Positions 43,224-55,947 of a stretch of DNA of 64,000 nt are shown in pieces. The translations under genes and the position numbers were made by a program. Origin of the DNA: Agromyces cavernae (GTDB lineage Bacteria; Actinomycetota; Actinomycetes; Actinomycetales; Microbacteriaceae); the NCBI RefSeq assembly GCF_021044935.1, contig NZ_JAJNMP010000002.1, positions 558,001 to 622,000 of the forward strand. Direction: 5' to 3'. Each line of letters begins with the position of its first letter. Position 1 is the stretch's first letter. The notes under the pieces were generated by a model. The model saw only the letters and a list, made by a program, of their open reading frames with translations, made no database searches and had not been told where the DNA came from.

Positions 43224-44746
43224 TCCGACACTCCCCCGGCGTTCGAGCGGCCGCGGCCCCCGGCATCGGACATCGCGGCGTCGCCGTCGACGCTCAGTTC
43301 GAATCGAGTGTCGGCGACCGCGTCGATGAAGGTCTCATCGTGCGTCACGGCGATCACGCCGACGCCGTCGTCGCGCAGGTCGGTGATGAGCCGCGCGAGC
43401 TCGCGCCACGTGTTCGCGTCCTGCCCGAACGTGGGTTCGTCGAGGACGAGCATGCGCGGGCGCGTCGCGAGCACCGTGGCCACCGAGAGGCGTCGCTTCT
43501 CTCCCCCCGAGAGCGTGAACGGATTCGCCGACGTGAGCGCTTCGAGTCGCAGTGCGGTCAGCAGCGGTTCGATGCGCTCGCGGCGCTCGCGCGGCGGCAT
43601 CTTGAGCGCGCGCGGCCCGACCTCGAGCTCGGCGAGCACCGAGCCCATGAGGAATTGGTGCTCGGGATGCTGGAACACGGTGCCGATGCGGGTGAGCAGG
43701 TCTCGGGAGCGCCACCGCCAGGGCTCGTTTCCACGCGCACCCGCCATCGCCGCCCCGGGCTCGAGCCGGCCCCCGTCGGGACGCAGCAGCCCTGCCATCG
43801 TGAGGGCGAGGGTCGATTTGCCGGCGCCGTTCGGCCCCGTGACGGCGGTGACTCGTCCCGAATCGATGCGCAGGTCGATGCCGCGCTGCACCGGGGTTCC
43901 GGGCACGCGGGCCACGTCGAGCCGATGCGCGGTCATGAGCGGCTCGACACCTCGCGCCGTCGAGGGGTGGGCTCGCCATGGGACATCCGATGGCAACCAC
44001 ACGCCCGCCGCCCGAAGCGACGCCGCCTGCCCGACCAGCACGTCATCGGGGCTGCCGTCGGCGATCACCCCGCCGTGGCCGAGCACGACCACCCGGTCGA
44101 CGACCGGCATCCACACCGACACGCGGTGCTCGATGACGACGAGCGTCGCCCCGGTCTCGTCGGCGACCCGCGCCACCGCGTCGCGCACCTCGTGCACCCC
44201 GTCGGGGTCGAGGTTCGCGGTCGGCTCGTCGAGCAGGATGAGCCCGGGGCGCATCGCGAGCACGCCCGCGAGCGCGAGACGTTGACGCTGCCCGCCCGAG
44301 AGTGCCGCCGTCGAGTGCTCGAGCGGCAGGCGCAGCCCCACGGCGTCGAGCGCAGCGCCGACGCGGCCCCAGATCTCGTCGGCAGGAACGCCGAGGTTCT
44401 CGAGGCCGAATGCGACGTCGTCGCCGAGTCGGGCCATGACGATCTGCGAGTCGGGATCCTGCAGCACGAGACCCGAACGACCCCGAGCGGCCGATGCCGG
44501 ACGTCCGTCGATGGTGAGTTCGCCCAGCGACTCACCCTCGTCATCGCCACCGAGTACGCCCGCGAGCCCGTGCAGCAGGGTCGACTTGCCCGCGCCCGAC
44601 GCGCCGAGCAGGAGCACCCGCTCGCCCGGCGCGACGCGCAGGTCGAGGCCGGAGACGGCGGGCACACGCCTGCCGCCGTGCCGCCACCCCCAGCCCCGTG
44701 CCTCGATCGAAGCGGGTGCGGAGGCGGCGATCGCGCCGCCCGTCAT
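43220..44746 (-). CDS. ECF transporter dual ATP-binding protein (YkoD-like)
   Basis: The 508-residue protein is a fusion of two ATPase domains, replacing EcfA1 and EcfA2. Walker A motifs: GASGAGKST and GPNGAGKST; signatures LSGGQRQRLALAG and LSGGEKRRLSVAT; Walker B LILLDEPTANLDPDG and LVLDEPTFGQDANT. The ATG at 44746 lies one base after the stop of the S-component gene. Operon order S, A, T, kinase under a TPP riboswitch. Confidence 0.93.
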   Translation of the reverse strand: MTGGAIAASAPASIEARGWGWRHGGRRVPAVSGLDLRVAPGERVLLLGASGAGKSTLLHGLAGVLGGDDEGESLGELTIDGRPASAARGRSGLVLQDPDSQIVMARLGDDVAFGLENLGVPADEIWGRVGAALDAVGLRLPLEHSTAALSGGQRQRLALAGVLAMRPGLILLDEPTANLDPDGVHEVRDAVARVADETGATLVVIEHRVSVWMPVVDRVVVLGHGGVIADGSPDDVLVGQAASLRAAGVWLPSDVPWRAHPSTARGVEPLMTAHRLDVARVPGTPVQRGIDLRIDSGRVTAVTGPNGAGKSTLALTMAGLLRPDGGRLEPGAAMAGARGNEPWRWRSRDLLTRIGTVFQHPEHQFLMGSVLAELEVGPRALKMPPRERRERIEPLLTALRLEALTSANPFTLSGGEKRRLSVATVLATRPRMLVLDEPTFGQDANTWRELARLITDLRDDGVGVIAVTHDETFIDAVADTRFELSVDGDAAMSDAGGRGRSNAGGVSE

Positions 44747-44747
44747 G

Positions 44748-45377
44748 TCAGACCGCCTGCAACTCGCGCCCGGCCGCGAATCGGCCGAGGGCGCCGGCAC
44801 GCGCGAGACCGCGAACCGCGAGCCACGACAGGCCACCCGCGATGAGCGCACCGCCGATGACCGCCGACACCGTGTAGATCGTGGCGAACGCCGGCGCCGC
44901 GCCTGCGTACCAGAGGATCAGGTCGTTGATGGCCATGCCGAGGCCCGCCGCGGCGCCTGCCAGCAACGCGACCGGGAACCGCCAGTAGCGGTACAGGAAG
45001 AGCGCGAAGACGAGTTCGGCGCCGAGACCCTGTACGAGACCGGCCTCGATGGTCAGCAGGCCACCCCATTGGCTGCCGATGAGCGCAGAGACGACCGCGG
45101 CGACGAGTTCGGTGTACAGCGCAGCGCCGGGCTTGCGGATGATGAGCCCGCCGAGCACCCCGGCGATGAGCCAGACCGCTGCCGGCGCGGCCTGCAGTCC
45201 CGGAAGCACGGCCTCGATCGGCGCGGAGATCGGCCCCCAGGCGACGCCCCAAGCCCAGAAGACCACGCCGACGGCGACGCCGATGACGCTCGCGACGACG
45301 ATGTCGACGACGCGCCAGCGCAGGCGCGGCGCTCCATTCGTCGTGGCGGAACCGGATGCGGAAGTGGTTGCGTGCAC
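44748..45377 (-). CDS. ECF transporter S component (YkoE family)
   Basis: Substrate-binding membrane protein of 209 residues with about five to six spans (around 25-50, 58-78, 85-105, 112-135, 150-195). It belongs to the YkoE family, regulated by TPP riboswitches and thought to bind thiamine precursor HMP. The GTG at 45377 with GAAAGGG upstream is the start; the frame remains open further up only through the riboswitch. First gene of the operon. Confidence 0.9.
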   Translation of the reverse strand: MHATTSASGSATTNGAPRLRWRVVDIVVASVIGVAVGVVFWAWGVAWGPISAPIEAVLPGLQAAPAAVWLIAGVLGGLIIRKPGAALYTELVAAVVSALIGSQWGGLLTIEAGLVQGLGAELVFALFLYRYWRFPVALLAGAAAGLGMAINDLILWYAGAAPAFATIYTVSAVIGGALIAGGLSWLAVRGLARAGALGRFAAGRELQAV

Positions 45378-45433
45378 GTGTCGTGCCCTTTCTACTCGTG
45401 GAAAGAGGCACGGGAATATGAGAAGTTGCTGGC

Positions 45434-45516
<83 letters not shown>

Positions 45517-45581
45517 TGTTCAGCGTCGAGTATACGCCGCTGCGTCGGCGGCGGCGGGACCCTGCGGCCGAACGGCCTTCG

Positions 45582-45938
45582 TCAGCGCTTGAGCGCTCGG
45601 ATGACCCAGCGCAGCGCCTTGCCCGTGACCCACACGAGCGGGGTCGCTACGAGCAGCAGCCCGATGAGGTTCGGCTCGAACCGGACGTCGCCACCGCGCC
45701 CCACATATGCGCCGAGGGGAATGGAAACGCCGCCACCGCCACCACCACTGCCGCTGCCCTGCCCGTGGATCTCTTTGCTGCCGACACCGTCTCCGGTGCC
45801 GCTGCCACCTCCGAACCCGTAGTAGCCGAGCGCGACGGGCACGACCTTGGTGCCGTCGATGTCGACCGGCTCCCCGTATGAAGTCTTGACGCCGACGCCG
45901 GCGACGGTCTGGGCGAGTTCGAGAACGAGATCAGCCAT
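45582..45938 (-). CDS. GerW (YtfJ)-family protein
   Basis: The 118-residue protein matches the GerW/YtfJ family: N-terminal helix, VDIDGTKVVPVALGYYGFGGGSG, a long Gly/Ser spacer and a C-terminal hydrophobic segment (about residues 85-105) with a basic end. In Bacillus YtfJ is needed for spore cortex lytic germination, but this lineage does not sporulate and the actinobacterial role is unknown. A TAGCGT -10 (45946-45951) ends 7 bases before the ATG, so the mRNA is probably leaderless. Confidence 0.88.
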   Translation of the reverse strand: MADLVLELAQTVAGVGVKTSYGEPVDIDGTKVVPVALGYYGFGGGSGTGDGVGSKEIHGQGSGSGGGGGGVSIPLGAYVGRGGDVRFEPNLIGLLLVATPLVWVTGKALRWVIRALKR

Positions 45939-45945
45939 GCGGGCA

Positions 45946-45951
45946 ACGCTA
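45946..45951 (-). promoter_or_regulatory. -10 element for the leaderless GerW-family gene
   Basis: TAGCGT on the minus strand, 7 bases from the ATG. Confidence 0.5.
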
Positions 45952-45968
45952 CCCGCCGTGCTCGCGGG

Positions 45969-47258
45969 TTACCACCCCCACCCGGCGGCGGCCTCGGCTG
46001 CGTCATCGTCGCCGGTGCTCGGGCGCGGCCGATGGGCACGTCGGTCACCGCCACGACGCACGAGCGTGGCCGGCGTGATCGCACCCCGGCCGAACTTCGC
46101 GGCGACCTCGTCGATGGTGCGCTCTGCGTCGCGCCAGTCTTCATCGGGATCCCAGAGCATCGCCCCGCTCGTCGACACCCGGAGGTGCTCGGCACGCACC
46201 CCGATGAGGCGCACCCGCTCACCATCGCCGATGAGTTCGCCGAGCGCATCGGAGACCTCGTCGTAGATGCGTCGGGCGACGTCGGTCGGCTCGGCGAGCG
46301 TGCGCGACCGGGTGACCGTGCGGAAATCGCCGTAGCGAAGTTTCAGCACGACGGTGCGACCGACCATGCCCGCCTTGCGCAGTCGCACCGCGACGTTGTC
46401 GGAGAGGCGCAGCAGTTCGCGGCGCAGGTCGCGCGGATCGGTGAGGTCGTGGCTGAACGTCGTCTCGTGGCCGATGCTCTTCTCGGTGCGCGTGGTGTGC
46501 ACGTGGCGCGGGTCGATGCCGTTCGCGAGGCTGCCGAGTTTCGCCGCGAGCGCGGGCCCCACTGCGCGCTCGAGCGCGGCGGGCGGCATGTTCGCGACGT
46601 CGCCGACGGTGCGAAGCCCGAACCGTGCGAGCGATTCTTCGGTCACCCGGCCCACGCCCCAGAGCGCCGCCACCGGAAGCGGGTGCAGGAACTCGATGGT
46701 TTCGGCTGCTGGCACGACCAGCATGCCGTCGGGCTTCGCTCGACTCGATGCGACCTTGGCGACGTACTTGGTCGCCGCGACGCCGATCGAGCACGTGAGA
46801 CCGGTCTCTTCGAAGACGCGCCTGCGGATCGTCCAAGCGATCTCGGCAGGGCTGCCGTGCAGCCGGCGTGCCCCCGAGACATCGAGGAAGGCCTCGTCGA
46901 TCGAGAGCGGCTCGACGAGCGGTGTGATCTCTTCGAAGACCGCCATGACGCGCTTCGAGTACTTCGAATAGCTCGCGTAATCGCCGTGCAGCACGACGGC
47001 GTTCGGGCATCGCTGCAAGGCGACCGACATCGGCATCGCCGAGTTCACGCCGTACCGACGCGCCTCGTAGCTCGCCGCAGCGACCACGCCACGCCCGGCG
47101 GTGCCGCCGACGAGCACCGGCTTGCCGCGCAGGTCGGGCCGCTTCAGCAACTCGACCGACACGAAGAACGCGTCCATGTCGACATGCAGGATCGGGGTCG
47201 CCGAATCGTCGACCGGGCCGGTGGTGACCTGGCGCGACGAGCCGTCCTGCTTGCTCAT
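45969..47258 (-). CDS. dinB: DNA polymerase IV (Y family)
   Basis: Translesion DNA polymerase of 429 residues. The palm motifs are intact: ILHVDMDAFFVSVE (catalytic Asp), and PLSIDEAFLDVS with the Asp-Glu pair; the YEARRYGV segment binds the incoming nucleotide. Finger, thumb (helix-hairpin-helix near GLRTVGDVANMP) and little-finger domains follow. The C-terminal 40 residues are basic and acidic low-complexity; no obvious clamp-binding peptide. TAGGGT ends 6 bases before the ATG, so it is predicted leaderless. Confidence 0.95.
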   Translation of the reverse strand: MSKQDGSSRQVTTGPVDDSATPILHVDMDAFFVSVELLKRPDLRGKPVLVGGTAGRGVVAAASYEARRYGVNSAMPMSVALQRCPNAVVLHGDYASYSKYSKRVMAVFEEITPLVEPLSIDEAFLDVSGARRLHGSPAEIAWTIRRRVFEETGLTCSIGVAATKYVAKVASSRAKPDGMLVVPAAETIEFLHPLPVAALWGVGRVTEESLARFGLRTVGDVANMPPAALERAVGPALAAKLGSLANGIDPRHVHTTRTEKSIGHETTFSHDLTDPRDLRRELLRLSDNVAVRLRKAGMVGRTVVLKLRYGDFRTVTRSRTLAEPTDVARRIYDEVSDALGELIGDGERVRLIGVRAEHLRVSTSGAMLWDPDEDWRDAERTIDEVAAKFGRGAITPATLVRRGGDRRAHRPRPSTGDDDAAEAAAGWGW

Positions 47259-47264
47259 GCTGCG

Positions 47265-47270
47265 ACCCTA
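47265..47270 (-). promoter_or_regulatory. -10 element for leaderless dinB
   Basis: TAGGGT on the minus strand, 6 bases from the ATG at 47258. Confidence 0.55.
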
Positions 47271-47322
47271 GCGGTTGCCACCGTCACGGCTGACGTGCCG
47301 CCGCGGCGATGTGGCCGGGTGA

Positions 47323-47964
47323 TCAGAAGCCGCCGAAGTCTCCTCCGCCACCGAAGTCGCCGCCTCCGAAGTCGCCACCACCGCCGAAATCGCCCCAGCC
47401 GCCGTCGCCACCCGAGGCGTCCGCGGCGCCCGCATCGGCGGCACCGGCATCACCCGAGCCGGCGTCGCCGCTCGGCTCGCCACCCGCCTCGAACGCCGCG
47501 GGGTCGGGCAGGAATGCCTGCGCGATCGCCGACCCGATCACGACACCGGCGATGGTGCCGAGCATCGAACTGCCGATCATCTGCCCCATCGACGGCCCGC
47601 CCTGCGCGCGGCCGCCCTGGGTGTTCGCTCCGTTGAAGGCGCGCTCCATGCTGCCGGGCGAACGCAGTTCGGCCCGCGTCGCCGCACGCGCGAGCGCGCT
47701 CGGCTCGTCGGAGACGAGCCGCTCCCCGGCGGGCATCTGTTCGGCGAGCGAGCGGTACACGGCCTGACGCTGCTCGGGAGTGAGCTTCGCGAACGCCTCG
47801 GTGTGCACCGCCTCGATCGACTCGGGCGGTGCCGTGCGCAGCAGATACCGATAGCGCTCGACCGCGAGTTCGTCGTCGCTCAGCTGCCGAGCCTGGGGAA
47901 CCGGCGGCGCGGGGCGCTGATCGCGCGAGTCGCCGCCGCCGAAGAGTCGATCCAAGAAGCCCAT
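47323..47964 (-). CDS. Hypothetical protein with glycine zipper and GGDFGG repeat tail
   Basis: The 213-residue protein starts MGFLDRLFGGG, has a helical region (LSDDELAVERYRYLLRTAPPESIEAVH) and a motif KLTPEQRQAVYRSLAEQMPAGE, then a glycine-zipper membrane segment (MIGSSMLGTIAGVVIGSAIAQAF, about 128-150). The last 60 residues are Gly/Asp/Ala-rich with repeated GGGDFGG units ending in Phe. A GCGAGGAC ribosome-binding sequence precedes the ATG. It resembles stress-related envelope proteins of Actinobacteria; function unknown. Confidence 0.8.
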   Translation of the reverse strand: MGFLDRLFGGGDSRDQRPAPPVPQARQLSDDELAVERYRYLLRTAPPESIEAVHTEAFAKLTPEQRQAVYRSLAEQMPAGERLVSDEPSALARAATRAELRSPGSMERAFNGANTQGGRAQGGPSMGQMIGSSMLGTIAGVVIGSAIAQAFLPDPAAFEAGGEPSGDAGSGDAGAADAGAADASGGDGGWGDFGGGGDFGGGDFGGGGDFGGF

Positions 47965-48100
47965 GATGTCCTCGCCAATCGTTCAGGGGACGTTCAATCT
48001 ATGACCGCGAGCATCAAGCCCGCTGTGAGTCGGTCGCGAAGCGCCGAACGACGCCACTACCTCACCGGATCGCGCCCCGACACCAAACAGAACGCGCCCG

Positions 48101-49624
48101 CTACTCGACGGGAGCGGAGGCACGCTCGAGCACGAGCTCGCGCACGCGCGCCGCATCGGCCTTGCCGTGCATCGCCTTCATGACCGCACCGATGACCGCT
48201 CCGGCGGCCTGCACCTTGCCGTCGCGGATCTTCGCGAGCACGTCGGGTTGCGACGCGAGCGCCTCGTCGATCGCCGCGATGAGTGCACCGTCGTCGGAGA
48301 CGACCGCGAGTCCGCGTATGTCGACGATCTGCTGCGGCGATCCCTCGCCCGCGACGACGCCCTCGAGCACCTGCCGGGCGAGCCGGTCGGTGAGGCTGCC
48401 GGAGTCGACGAGCTGCGCGAGCTCGGCGACGTGCACGGGAGCGACGAGGCTCGCGGCATCCACGCCCGCGGCGTTCGCGAGGCGGGCGATCTCGCCCGTC
48501 CACCACTTGCGCGCGGCGGCGGGCGTCGCGCCTGCCTTCACGGTCTCTTCGAGCTCGACGAGCAGACCCGAGTTCGCGACATCCTGGAATTCGAGATCGG
48601 TGAAGCCCCACTGGGCCTTCAGTCGGCGCCGATGCGCGGCCGGGGCCTCGGGAAGCGCCGCCCGCAGCTTATCGATCAGCTCGGCCGACGGCACGACCGG
48701 CAGCAGGTCGGGCTCGGGGAAGTAGCGGTAGTCGTCGGCGTCGGACTTCGGCCGGCCCGGGCTCGTGGTGCCCGTGTCTTCGTGCCAGTGCCGCGTCTCT
48801 TGCGTGATCGAGCCGCCCTTCGCGAGGATCGCCGCCTGCCGCTGGATCTCGTAGCGCACCGCCCGCTCGATCGAGCGGAACGAGTTGACGTTCTTCGTCT
48901 CGGTGCGGATGCCGAGCTGCTCGGCCCCGCGCGGGCGCAGCGACACGTTCGCGTCGCAGCGCAGGTTGCCGCGCTCCATGCGAGCCTCGGAGATGCCGAG
49001 CGAGAGCGCGATGTCGCGGATGGTCGACACATAGGCCTTCGCGAGTTCGGGCGCGTCGGCCTCGGCTCCGAAGATCGGCTTCGTCACGATCTCGACGAGC
49101 GGCACGCCGGCACGGTTGTAGTCGACCAGCGAGTACTCGGCACCCTGGATACGACCGGTCGAACCGCCGACGTGCGTGAGCTTGCCCGCATCTTCTTCCA
49201 TGTGCGCGCGCTCGATCGGCACGTCGAACACGCGTCCGTTGGCGAGCTCGACCTCGACCGAGCCCTCGAAGGCGATCGGTTCGTCGTACTGCGAGATCTG
49301 GTAGTTCTTCGCGAGGTCGGGGTAGAAGTAGTTCTTGCGCGCGAAGCGGCTCGACGGTGCGATCGAGCAGCCGAGTGCGAGGCCGAGCGAGATCGACGAA
49401 CGAACCGCATCGCCGTTGACCACCGGCAGCGAGCCGGGCAGGCCGAGGCACACCGGCGACACCAGGGTGTTCGGCTCGGCACCGTGATACGCCGAGTTCG
49501 CCGGATTCGGAGCCGGCGAGAACATCTTGGTCGTCGTGTTCAACTCGACGTGCACCTCGAGGCCGATCACGGGCTCGAAGAGCTCGAGCGCCTTGTCGTA
49601 GTCCATCAGTTCAGCGCGGGCCAT
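48101..49624 (-). CDS. gatB: Asp/Glu-tRNA amidotransferase subunit B
   Basis: Activates Glu-tRNA(Gln) and Asp-tRNA(Asn) by ATP-dependent phosphorylation before amidation. The 507-residue protein has the family signature [20 protein letters not shown] near residue 21-40, the LPGSLPVVN turn, and the C-terminal YqeY-like tail domain that binds tRNA (about 350-507). It overlaps gatA by one ATGA junction. Gene order gatC, gatA, gatB, as in related Actinobacteria. Confidence 0.96.
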   Translation of the reverse strand: MARAELMDYDKALELFEPVIGLEVHVELNTTTKMFSPAPNPANSAYHGAEPNTLVSPVCLGLPGSLPVVNGDAVRSSISLGLALGCSIAPSSRFARKNYFYPDLAKNYQISQYDEPIAFEGSVEVELANGRVFDVPIERAHMEEDAGKLTHVGGSTGRIQGAEYSLVDYNRAGVPLVEIVTKPIFGAEADAPELAKAYVSTIRDIALSLGISEARMERGNLRCDANVSLRPRGAEQLGIRTETKNVNSFRSIERAVRYEIQRQAAILAKGGSITQETRHWHEDTGTTSPGRPKSDADDYRYFPEPDLLPVVPSAELIDKLRAALPEAPAAHRRRLKAQWGFTDLEFQDVANSGLLVELEETVKAGATPAAARKWWTGEIARLANAAGVDAASLVAPVHVAELAQLVDSGSLTDRLARQVLEGVVAGEGSPQQIVDIRGLAVVSDDGALIAAIDEALASQPDVLAKIRDGKVQAAGAVIGAVMKAMHGKADAARVRELVLERASAPVE

Positions 49625-51159
49625 CAGAGTGCGCCTTCCTCGGTCGCGGTGAGCTCATGGGTCGAGAGGTCGGGTGCGCTGCCGAGCAGCGGGCCGCCCC
49701 ATTCGGCCTCGAGCAACTGCTCGAGCGCGCCGCCGACGTTGTAGAGACGAGCGTCCTGACGCGCGGGCGCGAGGAACTGGATGCCCACGGGCAGGCCGTC
49801 TTCGGGCGCCAGGCCCGCCGGCACCGAGATGCCGGGAACGCCGGCGAGGTTCGCGGGGATCGTCGCGATGTCGTTGAGGTACATCGACAGCGGGTCGGCG
49901 AGCTTCTCGCCGAACCTGAACGCCGTGGTCGGCGCGGTCGGCGAGGCGAGCACGTCGACCTGCTCGAAGGCGGCGTCGAAGTCGCGCTGCACGAGCGTGC
50001 GCACCTTCTGGGCGCTGCCGTAGTAGGCGTCGTAGTAGCCGGCCGAGAGCGCGTAGGTGCCGAGGATGATGCGACGCTTCACTTCAGGCCCGAAGCCGGC
50101 CTCGCGCGTGGCCGCCATGACCTGCTCGACCGTGCCGCCTCCGTCGGGCGTGACACGAAGGCCGAACCGCACCGAGTCGAACTTCGCGAGATTCGACGAC
50201 GCCTCGGCGGGCAGGATCAGGTAGTACGCCGCGATCGAGTACTCGAAGTGCGGGGCCGAGACCTCGACGATCTCGGCACCCTGCTTCGCGAGCAGGTCGA
50301 GCGACTCGTGGAACCGCTGACGGACACCAGCCTGGAATCCCTCGCCGTCGAGCTCCTTGATGACGCCGATGCGAAGGCCCGAGACATCCGATCGCCTGAC
50401 GGCCTCGGCCATCGACGGCCAGGTCTCGGGGATCGAGGTCGAGTCGAGCGGGTCGTGCCCGGCGATGACGTCGTGCAGCAGCGCGGCGTCGAGCACCGTG
50501 CGGGTGACCGGGCCGATCTGGTCGAGCGATGAGGCCAGGGCGATCGAGCCGTAGCGGCTGACCGCGCCGTACGTGGGCTTGACGCCGACGGTGCCGGTGA
50601 CGTGCGCAGGCTGGCGGATGGACCCGCCGGTGTCGCTGCCGAGCGCGAGCGGCGCCTCGAACGCCGCGACCGATGCAGCCGAGCCGCCGCCCGAGCCGCC
50701 CGGGATGCGCTCGAGGTCCCACGGGTTGTGCGTCGGGCCGTAGGCGGAGTGCTCGGTCGACGAGCCCATGGCGAACTCGTCCATGTTGGTCTTGCCGAGG
50801 GGCACGAGACCCGCCTCGCGGATCTTCGTGACCGGGGTCGCGTCGTAGGGCGGGATCCACCCCTCGAGGATGCGCGAGCCCGACGTCGAGGGCATGCCCT
50901 TGGTGACGAGCACGTCTTTCACCGCGATCGGCACGCCCGCGAGCGGACCGAGCTCGTCACCGGCGGCGCGCTTCGCGTCGACGGCGGCGGCGGTCTCGAG
51001 CGCGTGCTCGCCCGCGACGTGCAGGAACGCGTGCACGGCGCCGTCGACGGCGGCGATGCGGTCGAGGTGCGCACGGGTCGCCTCGACCGACGAGACCTCG
51101 CCCGCGGCGAGCTTGGCGCCGAGATCGGCGGCGGACAGGCGGATCAGGTCGTCGCTCAC
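49624..51159 (-). CDS. gatA: Asp/Glu-tRNA amidotransferase subunit A
   Basis: Amidase-signature glutaminase of 511 residues that releases ammonia from Gln for the GatB site. The Ser-cisSer-Lys triad motifs are all visible: catalytic Lys in [11 protein letters not shown], the Gly/Ser-rich [13 protein letters not shown] with cis-Ser, and the nucleophile in [12 protein letters not shown]. It overlaps gatC by 4 bases at the start and gatB at the end. The actinobacterial cell uses this indirect path for Gln- and perhaps Asn-tRNA. Confidence 0.97.
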   Translation of the reverse strand: MSDDLIRLSAADLGAKLAAGEVSSVEATRAHLDRIAAVDGAVHAFLHVAGEHALETAAAVDAKRAAGDELGPLAGVPIAVKDVLVTKGMPSTSGSRILEGWIPPYDATPVTKIREAGLVPLGKTNMDEFAMGSSTEHSAYGPTHNPWDLERIPGGSGGGSAASVAAFEAPLALGSDTGGSIRQPAHVTGTVGVKPTYGAVSRYGSIALASSLDQIGPVTRTVLDAALLHDVIAGHDPLDSTSIPETWPSMAEAVRRSDVSGLRIGVIKELDGEGFQAGVRQRFHESLDLLAKQGAEIVEVSAPHFEYSIAAYYLILPAEASSNLAKFDSVRFGLRVTPDGGGTVEQVMAATREAGFGPEVKRRIILGTYALSAGYYDAYYGSAQKVRTLVQRDFDAAFEQVDVLASPTAPTTAFRFGEKLADPLSMYLNDIATIPANLAGVPGISVPAGLAPEDGLPVGIQFLAPARQDARLYNVGGALEQLLEAEWGGPLLGSAPDLSTHELTATEEGAL

Positions 51160-51458
51160 TGCTCTTCTCCCAGGATCGCCGAGACCACGAACCGCGAGCC
51201 GTCGGACTCGGGGGCACCCGCGAGCGCCTCGTCGACGCTCAGCACGGTGGCGCCGACCACGTCGTCGCGGTACACGTTCTGCATGGGGATCGGGTGGCTG
51301 GTCGGCGGCACGTCTGGCGTGGCCACCTCGCTCACCTTCTCGACCGCGTGCATGATCTGGGCGAGCTCGGTCGTCAAGTGCCCGATCTCTTCGTCGGTGA
51401 GCGCGATGCGTGCGAGGTTCGCGAGGTGCGCGACCTGCTCCGCACTGATTTCGGACAT
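51156..51458 (-). CDS. gatC: Asp/Glu-tRNA amidotransferase subunit C
   Basis: Small subunit of 100 residues that wraps around GatA and GatB and stabilises the complex. Typical features: helical N terminus [18 protein letters not shown] and the MQNVYRDDV segment followed by the acidic end. The ATG at 51458 has GACGGAGC upstream; an in-frame ATG ten codons earlier is less likely. A TAGAAT -10 (51492-51497) lies upstream, so this is the operon promoter. Confidence 0.95.
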   Translation of the reverse strand: MSEISAEQVAHLANLARIALTDEEIGHLTTELAQIMHAVEKVSEVATPDVPPTSHPIPMQNVYRDDVVGATVLSVDEALAGAPESDGSRFVVSAILGEEQ

Positions 51459-51579
51459 GCTGCTCCGTCGTCTCGTGGTGGGGATCAACCGATTCTATCG
51501 GGGTGGGTCGAGGCAGCGGATGCCGCGTGCCGGCCGCTCGCGCACCCGGCGGTACGGCCGGGGTCGACGACCGGCGGCG

Positions 51580-53967
<2,388 letters not shown>

Positions 53968-54699
53968 CTACGCCTCGAACCCGACGCGATCCACCTTGCG
54001 GTGGTAGCGGACGCCGGTGTGGCCGCCCAGGATGGCGCCGCCGAGGCTCACGGCGACGGCGACGACCGCGGCGACGATGATCGCGATCATCAACAGGTCT
54101 TCGGGCACGGGGATGCGCGGGAACGCGTCCAGGTAGCCGACGAGGTCGTACCGTCCGCCCAGCACGACGCCGGCGAGCACGACGACGATCGCGATCACGA
54201 GCGCCCACACCCAGACGGCGAGGCCCTGCACGATGCCGCTGAAGCGTGCCATGCGGCCGGCGACGTAGCCGCCGCACATGAACGCTCCCAACAGCAGCGC
54301 GAGCAGTGCGCCGATGCTGATCCAGCCGACCGTGTCGGCGTCGAGCGGGATATCGCGCGCCAATGCCCGCGGGCTCTGGATCACGTCGAGCCCGAGCGCG
54401 ACGCCCGCGACGGCGGCGACCCCGATGACGATCGCCGCGACGCCCATCGCGATGAGCCACCCAAAGAACGCCGAGCCGACCTTCAGGCCGCCGAATCGCT
54501 CGCGCTGGCGTTCGACGACCTCCTCGGACGTGGGAGCGATCGAGAGGGCCGGGTCGACCCAGTCGTCGGCGCGCGGCTCGATGACCATCGTCGGGCTCGT
54601 CCTGGGCGCAGGATCCAGGTTCCGGAACGGCGCGGCCGGGTCTTCGTTCGGGTCGGCTTGATATCGGTTCGGGTCGAGGGTTTCGCGTGGGTAGTTCAT
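53968..54699 (-). CDS. Hypothetical membrane protein
   Basis: The 243-residue protein has a soluble charged N terminus of about 75 residues (Pro/Asp-rich, with EEVVERQRERFGG) followed by four membrane spans (around 78-103, 122-143, 152-175 and 198-225) and a short basic end. Gly-rich packing motifs occur in the spans (GAFMCGGYVAGRMA). I do not recognise the family; similar genes lie between ligA and mnmA in related Microbacteriaceae. GAGGAG precedes the ATG. Confidence 0.78.
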   Translation of the reverse strand: MNYPRETLDPNRYQADPNEDPAAPFRNLDPAPRTSPTMVIEPRADDWVDPALSIAPTSEEVVERQRERFGGLKVGSAFFGWLIAMGVAAIVIGVAAVAGVALGLDVIQSPRALARDIPLDADTVGWISIGALLALLLGAFMCGGYVAGRMARFSGIVQGLAVWVWALVIAIVVVLAGVVLGGRYDLVGYLDAFPRIPVPEDLLMIAIIVAAVVAVAVSLGGAILGGHTGVRYHRKVDRVGFEA

Positions 54700-54792
54700 G
54701 GTGGCTCCTCGTCAGATTCAGGACGCCGGGGATGCGGCGCCACCACGGAAGAATCTACGCGATCCGCCCCCCGAACGGGGGACATGATCTGG

Positions 54793-55899
54793 TCAGACCC
54801 CTGCCGGCACCGCGCTCACGGTGCGGTCGATCGTGAACTGCCCGAGCACGCGCGTGCCGACGTAGATGACGGCGGTCTGGCCGGGCGCGACGCCGTCGAG
54901 CGGATGCTCTGGGGTGACGACGAGCTCGTCACCGTCGAGCACCGTAACCGCGGGAACCGGGTCGGCATGCGCGCGGATCTGCACGTCGCAGTCGAACGGC
55001 GTCGCCGGGTCCGTGGGCGGCAGGCCGGCCCACGAGAACCGCGATCCCGCGATGAGCGCCACGGCGAGCGCCTCTTTCGGGCCGACGACGACCGTGTTCT
55101 CTTTCGGCCGTACCTCGAGCACGAAGCGGGGCTTGCCGTCGGGTGCCGGGGTGCCGAGGCGCATCCCGCGTCGCTGGCCGACCGTGAAGGCGTGCGCCCC
55201 CTCGTGGGATCCGACGACGGCTCCGGCGCGGTCGACGATGTCGCCGGCCGCGGTGCCGACCTTCTCGGCGAGCCAGCCCTTGGTGTCGCCGTCGGGGATG
55301 AAGCAGATGTCGTAGGAGTCGGGCTTCTGCGCGACACTCAGCCCGCGCCGCGCCGCCTCTTCGCGCACGAGCGCCTTCGACGGCGTGTCGCCGAGCGGGA
55401 AGTAGGCATGGGCGAGCTGCTCGGCCGTGAGCACGCCGAGCACGTAGCTCTGGTCTTTCGCCTCGGCACTCGCCCGGTGCAGCTCGCGGTGGCCGTCGGC
55501 GTCTTCGACGATCTTCGCGTAGTGGCCGGTGGCGACGGCGTCGAATCCGAGGGCGAGCGCCTTCTCGAGCAGGGCCGCGAACTTGATGCGCTCGTTGCAG
55601 CGCATGCACGGGTTCGGCGTGCGGCCCGCCGAGTACTCGGCGATGAAGTCGTCGACGACGTCGGCCTTGAACCGCTCCGAGAAGTCCCACACGTAGTAGG
55701 GGATGCCGAGCACGTTGGCGGCCCGCTGCGCGTCCATCGAGTCCTCGATCGTGCAGCAGCCGCGGCTGCCGGTGCGCAGGGTGCCGGCGTTGCGGCTGAG
55801 CGCCAGGTGCACCCCGACCACGTCGTGGCCGGCCTCGACGGCGCGCGCGGCAGCGACGGCGCTGTCGACGCCGCCGCTCATCGCTGCGAGAACCTTCAC
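54793..55899 (-). CDS. mnmA: tRNA 2-thiouridylase MnmA
   Basis: Adds sulfur to U34 of tRNA-Lys, -Glu and -Gln. The 368-residue protein has the PP-loop [10 protein letters not shown] (residues 9-18), the first catalytic Cys in [12 protein letters not shown], and the second Cys in DICFIP. Two tandem GTG codons can start it; the second (55899) is chosen because TACACT ends 6 bases before it and the family begins [10 protein letters not shown]. The cysteine desulfurase gene directly upstream likely supplies the sulfur. Confidence 0.96.
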   Translation of the reverse strand: MKVLAAMSGGVDSAVAAARAVEAGHDVVGVHLALSRNAGTLRTGSRGCCTIEDSMDAQRAANVLGIPYYVWDFSERFKADVVDDFIAEYSAGRTPNPCMRCNERIKFAALLEKALALGFDAVATGHYAKIVEDADGHRELHRASAEAKDQSYVLGVLTAEQLAHAYFPLGDTPSKALVREEAARRGLSVAQKPDSYDICFIPDGDTKGWLAEKVGTAAGDIVDRAGAVVGSHEGAHAFTVGQRRGMRLGTPAPDGKPRFVLEVRPKENTVVVGPKEALAVALIAGSRFSWAGLPPTDPATPFDCDVQIRAHADPVPAVTVLDGDELVVTPEHPLDGVAPGQTAVIYVGTRVLGQFTIDRTVSAVPAGV

Positions 55900-55905
55900 C
55901 ACTCC

Positions 55906-55911
55906 AGTGTA
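55906..55911 (-). promoter_or_regulatory. -10 element for leaderless mnmA
   Basis: TACACT on the minus strand, 6 bases from the GTG at 55899. If active it would make mnmA partly independent of the upstream desulfurase gene. Confidence 0.45.
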
Positions 55912-55947
55912 GGCAAGGCCTCCTGAGCGGATGCCCCGTGCCCGGTG

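Noticed and set aside
45582..45938. GerW-like protein as evidence for sporulation
   Set aside because: The family is widespread in non-sporulating Actinobacteria and no other sporulation gene is present.
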